Of a stretch of DNA of 24,893 nt, positions 9,405 through 18,527 are shown piece by piece. The first letter of the stretch is position 1. Every line of letters starts with the position of its first letter. The stretch spans positions 554,866 to 579,758 of the forward strand of contig MU130497.1 in the NCBI GenBank assembly GCA_015039465.1, in the 5' to 3' direction. The notes beneath the pieces were generated by a model. It made no database searches. It was not told the DNA's origin and saw nothing but the letters and a program-made list of their open reading frames with translations. Made by a program: the position numbers and the translations under genes. This stretch comes from Phlegmacium glaucopus. Its lineage: Eukaryota; Basidiomycota; Agaricomycetes; Agaricales; Cortinariaceae.

Positions 9405-9726
9405 CATTTGTCTCCTGGGCAATCTCCGTCATGACTACGAGCGCCTTAGTCTTGTGTCTACCTTTGGTTTTCCGTAGTCACTCCTCCGTTCAACCCCGGT
9501 CGACGAACGTCGGAATCTAAGGAATCGCAATAGGTTAGAAACTTTTTGGCTTTAGGTTTCCTCTCGTCGCTACCGCTCCCACAATAGTTAGTAAGTTATT
9601 CAGATTGGATTGTACGTTCTAGCATATCGTAACCTTGTGATTCGGAAAGAACCTGCATTAGACTATTGGATACAAATGCTCTAGACTAAGAGATACAAGG
9701 AATCCAATATTTCGATAATTAGCAAA
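9405..9726 (+). other. 3' noncoding end of the DIRS/Ngaro-type element
   Basis: No ORF. Two short hairpin candidates are visible: TGACTACG (about 9433-9440) with CGTAGTCA about 35 nt later, and TATTGGAT (about 9664) with ATCCAATA (about 9703). A near-direct repeat AAGGAATC(G)CAATA occurs at about 9514 and 9699. This region should contain the split or inverted terminal repeats of the element, but I could not prove them by eye. Confidence 0.5.
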
Positions 9727-9994
9727 ACACCCGATCCCAGCGGTCCTATTGGTCCCGTCTACGAACCCTGAGTAATGAGCCTCAAGATAAGAAGCCGGCT
9801 CTCTACTATAGCCAAAACGCTACAGAAACTGTAGAGCATTATATTTATTATGGACCCAGGAAATGCGTGTGTATCTATAGTATACATGAATTTCAAAATT
9901 TCCTGAATAAAATAGCACCGTTCTGAGCGATTAGCGTTTCATCACCATCACAACCGTGACGCATTTAAGTGACGCAAACATGGGCAAAGGACTC
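9727..9994 (+). repeat. Segmental duplication, copy 1, right part
   Basis: Aligns with about 18104-18383, starting ACACCCGATCCCAGCGGTCC and continuing through GACGCAAACAT(A/G)GGCAAAGG to CTC at 9992-9994. It contains small indels relative to copy 2. No gene is recognised in it. The right end of the duplication falls exactly where the helicase fragment begins. Confidence 0.88.
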
Positions 9995-10893
9995 GGGGCA
10001 CCTGGCGAATAGCTGGAGAGACAGTGGCAGAGAACAGGAATGTTTGACGTTCGGGAGAGTTGGGCAGGTATGACTTGATGCTTTCGATGTCGTCTCTGAA
10101 ACCCATGTGAAGTAGAGTGTCCGCTTCATCAAGAATAAGCTAATTTAGAAAGATTTTAATTTTAGGTGTCCAGCGAAAGAAGAAGAGCGGGGAAAAAAAG
10201 ACTAACCACTTGTGTATGTTTCATAGCAGCAATTCGAGAAGATCCAATACATGACCCGGAGTACAGACAACGATATCTTTACGACCTTGCCAGTCCCTGA
10301 TTTGCCTAGCTCTGCTTTCACCTCCAAGAAGAACGCGGGCTTGAAACCCGACATGCTTTGCTGTCAAATTGGTAGCCTCAACTGCGATTTGGGTTGCAAG
10401 CTCTCTTGTAGGACTGACGATAAGTGTGCCAACACGTTCAGTAGCATAGTGGTTTATAGCTTTAGCCTTGAACTGGGGAGTAACAGTGATGCCGCTATCC
10501 GTTCATGAACTTTCGACATGTTCGTCGATGGCTTTTAATCGAGCCTCGATAGCGGGAATGAGGAAGCCCATAGTTTTACCGGTTCCTGTTTTGGCTTTGA
10601 CAAGTAAATCCCGAGGCTTGTCTTTTGTACGGAGAGTGGAGGGGTCGTATGGAAAGGCGAGGTCAGGGAGGAGAGGAAAAAATGCGTGCTTGGACGGGCG
10701 ACATATGTGTGTGCTTGATAGCTTTTAGAGTGTTTGGGTGTACGACACCTTGAAGAGTCTCGAATGAGGTGGGATCAAGGCCTTGGTCGCTTTCCAGACT
10801 CTCCTCGTTTTCTATGGGTTGCGTTGCCGTGGATGCATGCCGTACTAGCAATGCTAGACGAGGTTGAACTAGGAGCAGGTAAGTCTTCGTCAA
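9995..10893 (-). pseudogene. DEAD-box RNA helicase fragment, mitochondrial type (N-terminal half)
   Basis: Minus strand. It begins with a presequence-like stretch rich in Arg/Leu/Ser/Ala and no acidic residues (QPRLALLVRHASTATQ, near 10880-10830), suggesting mitochondrial import as in MSS116-like helicases. Then come a Q-motif region (SFETLQGVV...MSPVQAR), motif I AKTGTGKT, motif Ia PTRELATQI, a GG region (VLLGGESRARQ), TPGH in place of the usual TPGR, motif II DEAD and motif III SAT. A phase-0 intron of about 68 nt (about 10139-10206) is kept just before LILDEAD. Lesions: no ATG in frame ahead of the presequence, one extra T in a T run near 10677-10682, a TGA at 10503-10505, and one missing base near 10226. 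The C-terminal RecA domain is absent, cut off at the duplication edge at 9994. Confidence 0.85.
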
Positions 10894-10956
10894 TATAGTA
10901 TAGATTTTATTTTATTTGCTTACGACGTGTTCTTGAAGTGCAGACGACAAACGAGC

Positions 10957-11369
10957 GACGAAGAACCGGAGCAGAACGAACTGCTCTGGCTGGACAGGCT
11001 TTAGCAGCCAGCGCTCTTAATACATATGCCATTGTTGTTGAAGCCACGAGCAGAGGCTTGAACTGGAATTTTTCAAAAAAAAAATGTGACCATAACCTAA
11101 AAAGGCAATCCAGTTATTCGCCATGCGTAATTATCTCATGGAAGGCCTGTTGCTTTCAGGCTGCTCACCCTGGAATGGACCAACTTTCGGGCCTCTGATA
11201 TCTGCCCAGATTGTGTCGAACCCTCGATCTTTTGATTAATCATATACGCAGCTGAAGGCTTTCCGGATATTCCCCCCCCTTGTTACTCATCTGAGAGAAG
11301 AGTCTTCTCGTATTCCACACGGTGGCTCTCCTTCCTTGGCAAGTCTCGTACTTATGGATGTGGAACAAA
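10957..11369 (+). pseudogene. Shortened partial duplicate of the F-box pseudogene
   Basis: About 413 bp that align with 11386-12172, beginning at GACGAAGAACCGG and ending at GATGTGGAACAA. It lacks about 370 bp of the middle, including the F-box core. Shared landmarks include the Trp/Asp-rich stretch around CCCTGGAATGGAC and the string CTTTCCGGATATTC. The frame is broken many times. It lies in direct tandem immediately before the longer copy, so a local duplication followed by deletion is the simplest origin. Confidence 0.75.
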
Positions 11370-11385
11370 TTCAGAACCTATACAG

Positions 11386-13099
11386 GACGAAGAACCGGGG
11401 CCAAATGAAGTGCGCTGGGCCTCTGGCTGGACAATTAGCGGCCAGCATTCTTAATGAAGATGCAATTGTTGTTGAGGCCTCGAACAAAAAAAGCGGCCTT
11501 GAATTTCTTTTTTTAAGAAAAACTCAAAAAAAAGGCCATCCGGTATTCGAGTATAAAATGCGCCATGCATACGCCACTTGTGGCATACCCCCCAAGATAC
11601 TTTTACAGGTATTCATACTAGAACTACCATCCCGTCGTCCACTGAATATCAATTTAGAACTCATGGCCCAGTTTACCGAACGGAAATTCACATTCAACTA
11701 TGAGGTCAGCCCGGCATGGAGGGTCGACAACATACCTCTCAGATTTCCGAACGCAGGTCACTATGACTATTGCCCCCTCCATATCGATATCGAAGGTGGA
11801 TTCATAGATATTAATATCAGGCGGGACAAACTCACGGGCGATCTCTACCCGCCGCTCGGTTTCTTGACTCGGTGCCTTCAGGTAAATACGACGTATCCCC
11901 TCTGCGTAACAATCTCCTGGAGGGCCATTGCTTTCCCTGTATGGCGTCTGGCTACTCCACCCTGGAATGGACTAATCGGACCTGATATCTGCCCAGACTG
12001 TATCGAACCCTTGAGGCCTTACCTCAATCTTTTGATTAGTCATATAAGCAGGTGGAAGGCTTTCCGGATATTCTCCCCCCTTGTTACTCATCTGAGAGAA
12101 GAGTTCTCTCGTATTCCGCGCGGTGGATCTGCCACTATTTTGGAAAGCCTCATTCTTATGGATGTGGAACAAGACGCTGAGATTGAGGTTCTATCCACTC
12201 TGTTGTTGAATCTCGTACAATATGGTAAAAAGTTCCGAGAACTTTTTTTGCTTGACAACCACGATAGGGCCGTGATTGGTGCCGCTGCCTATCCATCTTT
12301 ACTGTCAATTTATAGGACCTTCCCCCCTCTGCTTACGATAGGCTGACGACTCTTCGAGTGGATCATAAACTCTCCACGATTGATACTTTGCGGTTCCTCA
12401 CCAGAGCTGGAAAGTTGGAAGTATGCACATTCAACAGCATCACGGGTCCCACTGTTTCAGGCCATGTGAAGACAGTGACTTGTAACTCATTGAAGTACTT
12501 GAAGCTCTCCAACTACGAAGGAGACACTGCCGATTTCAAAACTACAGGAGCTATCCACTCTCTTCTGAAGAAAATATCGGCACCTTGCCTTAAAAAGCTT
12601 GTCCTTGAATGTGAGGATGAATGGGACGCGGAGGCTTTCACCACTTTCATAACTCAATCATCCTGTATTCTCGTTTCCCTCCATATCATTAACATGGGGA
12701 TCCAACGCAGAAGAACTAATATCTTGCCTCGAACTCGCTGGAGACTCCTTGGTTGATCTACTATTGAGACAAAGGGATGGAGAACCCAAACTCGGAAATA
12801 ATCTGTTGACACCGCATTTTATACACCGTTTCAGCTACTACAATCCGCGAAAGCATGATCGCTTGTGCCCAATGCTCCAACTCATATCTATCGGCGATCG
12901 AAGCTTGGATGGATCCGGAGAATTTGGACGTGCATTGTCCACTCGTGTAGAAGTGACACCATTAGTTGGAGTGAAAATTTTGTGCACTGATATCGCCAGG
13001 AGGGGAGCATATATAGAGGAGATGGATGAGAGTTCTTTGCAGCAACTTGAAAAACGCATAGAGGTGTATCTTGCTAGAGATCCTTGTGATGGTTTATAA
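11386..13099 (+). pseudogene. F-box/leucine-rich-type protein, probable pseudogene
   Basis: An F-box-like core (IPPKILLQVFILELPSR, about 11587-11637) is followed by a long region of the kind found in the very large agaric F-box families: VTISWRAIAF, then Trp/Leu-rich segments and later leucine-rich stretches (SLKYLKLSNYEGD, LKKLVLECEDEWD). The reading runs in frame 2 to a TGA at 12344-12346, moves to frame 1 near 12315-12345 (a C6 run lies there) and back to frame 2 near 12690-12700, ending in TAA at 13097-13099. No intron with plausible splice sites explains the shifts, so two indels are likely. F-box proteins recruit targets to SCF ubiquitin ligases; any target here is unknown. The N-terminus before the F-box is uncertain. 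Confidence 0.6.
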
Positions 13100-13495
13100 A
13101 TGATATGTATCTCAAAGAAATGATTTTTTATTCTTCCACTATGTCTTCAGATCGTAATGTCCCTGCATAATTACAAATAATATCAAGGGAACATATTGTT
13201 TCTATCTTTATGCCAGTGCGGCTCAGGGGCCTAAGGGGTCATCACCACGATTGCGAGCAACTTCTTTTCAAAACCTGGGCATTGCACGAGAGGCAATGGA
13301 GCTAAAGAAGCATGTTCAACAGGTTAAGAGGTCAATATCAATGTCTTCCTGGAAGCTGACAGAGACGCCTGAGGCAGGAATATGATCGACAAGCCACACG
13401 TATCGTGTTAATCTTTATTCCACCCATTGAACATCAGTTCTATTCCTTTGGAAGTTCATAGTATGAGATAACAGACCTGCAAAACGATTTGACCC
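13100..13495 (+). other. Intergenic stretch with an orphan terminal-exon-like piece
   Basis: Codons 13212-13385 (57 plus TGA) encode a basic, helix-prone peptide containing LGIAREAMELKKHVQQVKRS. A plausible 3' splice site (CTTTATGCCAG, ending at 13216) lies at its start. It could be the last exon of a lost gene. No family is recognised. Nothing else is supported between the F-box relic and the GPI3 relic. Confidence 0.3.
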
Positions 13496-14821
13496 CTACG
13501 TTTGCTCCGGCACCAACCCCGTCCCCACAGGTTTCTCCTTAATCAGTTTCTCATTTTCCACAAGCTACGGCAAAAGTAAGAATATAACGACGAACGATGA
13601 GAAAAAGGTCAAACCTCCGCAAACACAGCTTGGTTCCAGTGGTGATGGACAAAATGCAGATCTTCCCTAGGCATCCACCATTCGAGGAACAGGAAGAATA
13701 AGCAATCTACGAGGAGGATGGTTGTATAGATGGGACCAGCGAATGGTCCTAGATCCATCGTCCTAGAAATACTGATAAAGATAACATCGAAAGGCGAAAA
13801 TAAATCAACTCGCACCGTTGAATCCGCTCCATAAGGTCCATTTGTCTCGACTTTAACACTGCGTCATAGACTTTTCCGTTCGTGAGGTTACTTCTTCCCA
13901 GTTGTAAAACGTCTTGATGCGTTCGTGAGCTTGAAAAGGGTCGTGTTTCCCCCTCTCTACGATGTCAAGAGCCTCTGATATTGCCCGAATAACATCTGTC
14001 ATTGTTCAATAAGTTCAAGAAGATAGTATAACATAATATAGAATTACCCTCTTCGTCAGGTTCGGCAAAGCTGATCATGTCTTCAGGCAGAATCTCGGGA
14101 ACGCCTCCGACTCTGGTGGAAACGACATATAGTCCGGCACATGCTGCTTCCAGGATCGCAATTCCAAAAGCTTCCGTGAGTGATGTGTTCATGAAAATCG
14201 ACCCTCGAGAGAGTACCTAGAAAATATGTAAGTTTTGGAAGAAAATTAGAAATCAAACGCACGGAAATAACGTCTTTATGGCGAATAGGGCCGAGTAGTT
14301 CAATACGGTCTTGTAGTAAATGTTTCTCTCGCATTTGCAGAAGGTCGATGAGTTTAGGGCCATCGCCGCCTGTTATCAAGGAGTGACAACAACTATTAAT
14401 AAATGATAGAAAGAGAACGTACCAACAACAAAATGAACGTTAGGGAAGCGGGCACAATTTTTTGGTGCAGTGGCTACCAAGAGGTCTATACCTTTTCAAT
14501 AAGTCAACCACAACAAGACGACAATTGTGACTGCAAGATGTTAAAGCAGTTGTCAATTGAAGAATTTTTAGTCCCTTACTGGTATCGGTTGACGGCTGCA
14601 CGCATGGCTTGAACTGCTCTGCAACAAGCGCATTTGGAATAACGTACAAATTCCGACGAACTTCAAGGGTATTTGGATTGTCTTCGGAACGCTCGAAAAG
14701 TTGGCCTCTAAGGACTGTGTTTTCCCGGCTACAGTAAATCGTGTATATCAACAAAAATATGGATTCTAATTGGTAAGGACACACACCCTGTATGAGAGAC
14801 GCAGATCACTGCATCGACATT
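13496..14821 (-). pseudogene. GPI3: GPI3/PIG-A glycosyltransferase pseudogene, C-terminal half
   Basis: Minus strand relic of the catalytic subunit of GPI-GlcNAc transferase, the first step of GPI-anchor synthesis at the ER. In order: VICVSHT + GRENTVLR joined across an intron, a Val-Ile-Pro-Asn-Ala segment, KGIDLL, GGDGPK (after a 53-nt intron, 14370-14422), the GT4 nucleotide-sugar region [16 protein letters not shown] (14163-14194), [15 protein letters not shown], and a C-terminal transmembrane segment (TTILLVDCLFFLFLEWWMP, about 13671-13725). A last short exon ends in TAG at 13496-13498. Lesions: TGA at 14496-14498 where the family has Arg before KGID, and one missing base near 13870 (ERTEKVYD region). 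The N-terminal half is absent. The relic ends about 150 bp from the ATG of the divergent CTP synthase gene. Introns are retained, so it is not a processed copy. Confidence 0.87.
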
Positions 14822-14973
14822 CTTCAAAGTCAGTTATGTGAAGTTCTCAGAAGAGTTACATAATACATACACCGGTTACAGATCTGTGGCTATGCCCGGC
14901 TTTGTCCTTGCTTGCCTATACGCTGGCAAAATTTCGGGACGCCAAGGAAGCGGACGCGTCCACTATAAGTATC

Positions 14974-17519
14974 ATGACTAAATTCATACTTGTATCGGGA
15001 GGTGTAGTTAGTGGCATCGGGAAGGGTGTCATTGGTATGCTTCATTCTTCATTTTCATTGCCAAAAGACTTAATATTGTCTGAAACTTTTCAAGCTTCAT
15101 CGACGGGCTTACTCTTGAAGACAGCTGGACATACAGTCACGGCAATTAAAGTGGACCCATATATGAACATCGATGCTGGAACGATGAGGCCTACAGAACA
15201 CGGTAAGATTGTTTTGACCAATCACCCAATTATGCAATCGTTCTTGAAAATCGAGGAATCAAGGAGAAGTCTATGTACTTAACGATGGTGGAGAGGTCGA
15301 TTTGGATTTGGGAAACTATGAGCGCTATCTCAATGTTACGCTGTCCCGAGATAACAACATCACAACAGGAAAAATATATCGGGAAGTGATAGAGAAAGAG
15401 GTTCGTTTCTTTTTTTTCATTTTCGCGGTTAATTTTTATCTAAAACATCAGTCCTTCTCCAGAGAAGAGGGGAATATCTTGGAAGGACAGTTCAGGTATG
15501 CTTGTTTTTTTTGCTTCTATTCATTATCCTGTTAGCTATTTGACATGAAAAACTCCAATAGATCGTTCCCCATGTTACAAATGCGATCCAAGATTGGATC
15601 GAACGCGTCTCCAAAGTCCCAGTAGATGGGAGTGGCGAAACGCCAGACATCTGCATCGTCGAGGTATATACATATCTCTAGATGAGAACGCTCTTTACGC
15701 CGCCCTCTGTAGCTCGGAGGCACCGTAGGTGACATCGAGTCCGCGCCTTTCGTCGAAGCCATGCGCCAGTTCCAATTTCGAGTCGGACATGATAACTTTG
15801 CACTTATTCATGTCTCTCTCGTTCCCGATATGCATGGAGAGCAAAAGACGAAACCAACCCAGACGACTGTGCATTCTCTCAGAGGTCTTGGTCTGCTCCC
15901 TGATCTAGTGCGCTATAATATTTTAGTAATCTAATTATCGTCTTAAATATAACCTTTATCAGATCGCGTGTCGTCTTCTGGTTCCTCAGCCGCTTAATTC
16001 AGCGACAAAGGACAAGATTTCAATGTTCTGTCACGTTAGCTCGGAACAAGTCTTCGGGGTCCATGATCTATCATCTGTATACCACGTTCCTTTGCTTCTC
16101 AGATCTCAAGGAATTGTGGAATACCTTACCAAACGCCTCAAATTGGACCAGCTGCACCTGACGAAGGCGATGATAGAGAAGGGTCAAATACTCGAGAGGC
16201 GATGGAAAGACCTTACTAATGGGTGATCCTTCTGACTGTTTCTTTTCGCGATACCTCACTAACATCTCTGTTTTCCATCAATCTTATAGCGAAAAGAGGC
16301 ACAATGAAGTCAAAATTGCTCTTGTTGGGAAATACACGGATCTTAAAGATTCGTATATGTCCGTTTCAAAAGCTTTGGAGCATTCAGCCTTCCGCATCCA
16401 GCGGAAGTTGGTCGTCCTTGTAAATTTGTTATTTATTTATTTTCTGCAGAGAACTATACTCATTTCGATACGCTAGTGGGTCGAATCATCAGATCTCGAG
16501 CCCGAAGTACAGCAGTCAAGCCCAGCTCGTTATCACGATGCTTGGAAAGCACTTGTTAGTGCTGAGTAAGCCTTCTTAGTCGATTTAATTGCAGTGACCC
16601 GTCGATTAATGGCTATGTTGTCAGTGGTGTCCTTGTACCTGGTGGCTTTGGCCAGAGAGGGACGGAGGGAATGATGCTTGCTATCACCTACGCCCGTGAA
16701 AAAAAGATACCTTTCTTAGGTATTTGCCTTGGTTTCCAACTTGCGGTCGTCGAGTGGGCTCGTCACAAACTCGGGATGAAAAGTTCGTCATTTCCTTGCT
16801 ACCACAACTATTAATTCATTTTACGCATATTCTGGGTTTGTGTTACAGATGCGACCTCTGAGGAATTCATTCCAGATGTCGAGAAGCCTGTTATAGTGTT
16901 CATGCCTGAAATTTCCAAGACACATATGGGGGGAACGATGCGTCTTGGGCTTCGCCCGACAGTCTTCGAAGCGGGAACAGAAAAGACGTCACTTGCACGA
17001 AAACTGTACGCTGGGGCACCCACAATCTGGGAGCGTCATCGTCATCGATACGAAGTGAACCCTGCTCTAGTGAATGAACTAAGCGTTGAGGGGTTCCATT
17101 TCGTAGGTAAGGATGAAAAAGGAGAACGAATGCAAATATGCGAGCTTGAAAGTGAGTCGATTGCGCTTCATACTGGTCCAATAGCCAACAAAGGAAACGA
17201 AAAAATCTTACAAACATCTTCCTGGTACTTAGATCATCCGTTCTTCCTTGGTTTCCAAGCGCACCCGGAGTTCTGTACACGACCATTGAACCCATCACCG
17301 CCTTTCCTTGGGTTCGTCGCTGCTGCATCAGGCGGAGATATCTTGCAAGAACAAGTTGAATTCCAAGCGGCGAATTACCACCCACCCCATCCAAAAATCT
17401 CCATGATAAGCGAAGCTGCTATGAGAAGTGCTTCAGAGGCTATCAGACAAGACCAAAAAGTTCAAGATGAAAGCGAAGTCCATATGAACGTTGTACAAGT
17501 GGTGAACGAGGATATGTAG
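14974..17519 (+). CDS. URA7: CTP synthase (glutamine-hydrolysing), 12 exons
   Basis: Exons by splice consensus and frame: 14974-15034, 15095-15202, 15264-15400, 15463-15495, 15562-15663, 15713-15907, 15963-16222, 16290-16419, 16477-16565, 16625-16782, 16849-17151, 17233-17519. Together they give 1863 nt, 620 residues and no internal stop; the family is usually 550-610. It makes CTP from UTP, ATP and glutamine. The synthetase half shows the P-loop-like [16 protein letters not shown], the [12 protein letters not shown] segment, [11 protein letters not shown] and the KTKPTQ loop. The amidotransferase half shows [10 protein letters not shown], nucleophile Cys406 in GICLGFQ and the His536/Glu538 pair in HPEF. 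ATG 14974 starts directly at the conserved [10 protein letters not shown]. Only about 150 bp separate it from the divergent GPI3 relic, so its promoter must be short or lie within that relic. Copy 1 at the window's left end is a broken duplicate of exons 8-12. Confidence 0.93.
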
Positions 17520-18383
17520 TAAACCTCTGGAAGTTAGAATATTTTTTAGTTATAGCTAGATCTGTCGAAACGAAAGTCTTGCTTGTGTTTTTGCTTGCTC
17601 TACATATGCTACATAGATCTTTTCCTAGAACTTTTTTTTTATCAAAATGCATTTGAATGATTACACCTCCCCGGTCACTGTAGTAATATAGTTCCTGTCC
17701 TCCGTCGCTGTGCTCAGATTGGAGGCGCAGCATCATGACGCATTCTACGGTACTTTCGGCCCGGAGGTCCTCGCGCCTCAAAAAGGCTCGTGCCGCTTGT
17801 CTTGTATATGAATAAATTATGTCGTTGTTGAGTGAATATTAACTGGATATATTGGCCAGATCCCACCAAATGAAAAGAATTGTTACCAAGCTCGACTTCA
17901 TCGAGGAAGTCTAGTACAAACATTTGGTAAAAAAAATTGGGACCATTGCCACGCCAGTGAGGAAGAAACAAATGCTCGGAAAGCACATTCTAGATGGAGT
18001 TATAGTCAGCGTGGAGAAAAATAAAATTACACGAGCTGGAGTCAACAGCTGAGCTGCTGGTAAGGCTTTATAATATCTACCTGTCAATAATTTCACCTAT
18101 TACACCCGATCCCAGCGGTCCTATCGGTCCCGCACGGCGAACCCTGGGTGGTGAGCCTCTAGATAAGAAACCGGCTCTGCCAAAACGCTATAGAACCTGT
18201 AGAGCATTATATTTATTATGGACCCAGGAAATGCGTGTGTATCTATAGTAATAATAGTATACATGAATTCCAGAGTTTCCTGAATAAAATAGCACCGTTC
18301 TGAGCGGTGCAGATTAGCGTTTCATGAATCATCACCCTCACAACCGTGACGCATTTGGTGACGCAAACATAGGCAAAGGGCTC
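16228..18383 (+). repeat. Segmental duplication, copy 2 (carries the empty DIRS site)
   Basis: Counterpart of 1-1939 plus 9727-9994, same orientation, about 16.2 kb apart. It runs without interruption through CCTATT/ACACCC at 18103/18104, the point where copy 1 holds the DIRS/Ngaro element. The left edge may extend further because copy 1 is cut by the window start. The right edge at about 18383 leads into the upstream region of the membrane-protein gene. Confidence 0.9.
17520..18383. other. 3' flank of CTP synthase, no recognised gene
   Basis: AT-rich flank duplicated in copy 1. Minus-strand open stretches here (about 17714-17986) are short, are not kept open in copy 1, and match nothing I recognise. 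I annotate no gene. Confidence 0.5.
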
Positions 18384-18527
18384 TTACGCCATTAGTGGCG
18401 GTGCTTCTTTCATCCTATCACTCTCCTCCTTTTCAAGGCCTCACCTTCGACGCCTGGCGCGCTCGTCGGTTCACGGATAATATTGAAGCTGTCTCCCGCC
18501 TGGTGCAGGAGCAATTTTTATTAATCA

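Larger units (their letters stand above)
1940..9726 (+). mobile_element. DIRS/Ngaro-type tyrosine-recombinase retroelement, with nested insertion
   Basis: The limits come from comparison with the empty site in duplication copy 2 (about 18103/18104, reading CCTATT then ACACCC). Copy 1 reads CCTATT, then this insert, then ACACCC, with no target duplication. The content in order is: noncoding leader, Gag-like ORF with zinc fingers, reverse transcriptase plus RNase H, and tyrosine recombinase, all plus strand. This order without an integrase is diagnostic of tyrosine-recombinase retroelements, which integrate without target duplications. No methyltransferase domain is visible between RNase H and recombinase, which fits Ngaro better than DIRS1. 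Subtracting the 1639 bp added by the nested LTR element leaves about 6.15 kb, a usual length for the group. I did not find convincing split direct or inverted terminal repeats by eye. The copy is defective: frameshifts in the Gag and recombinase frames and a disrupted RNase H. Confidence 0.85.

Noticed and set aside
10948..10961. AACGAGCGACGA also occurs in the 145-bp LTR
   Set aside because: Only 12 nt match with no extension on either side; treated as chance rather than a solo-LTR trace.
16900..17394. Minus-strand 164-codon frame across CTP synthase exons 11-12
   Set aside because: Antisense shadow of well-supported exons with no recognisable domain.
17714..17986. Minus-strand ORF in the CTP synthase 3' flank
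   Set aside because: The homologous stretch in copy 1 contains stop codons, and the peptide resembles no known family.
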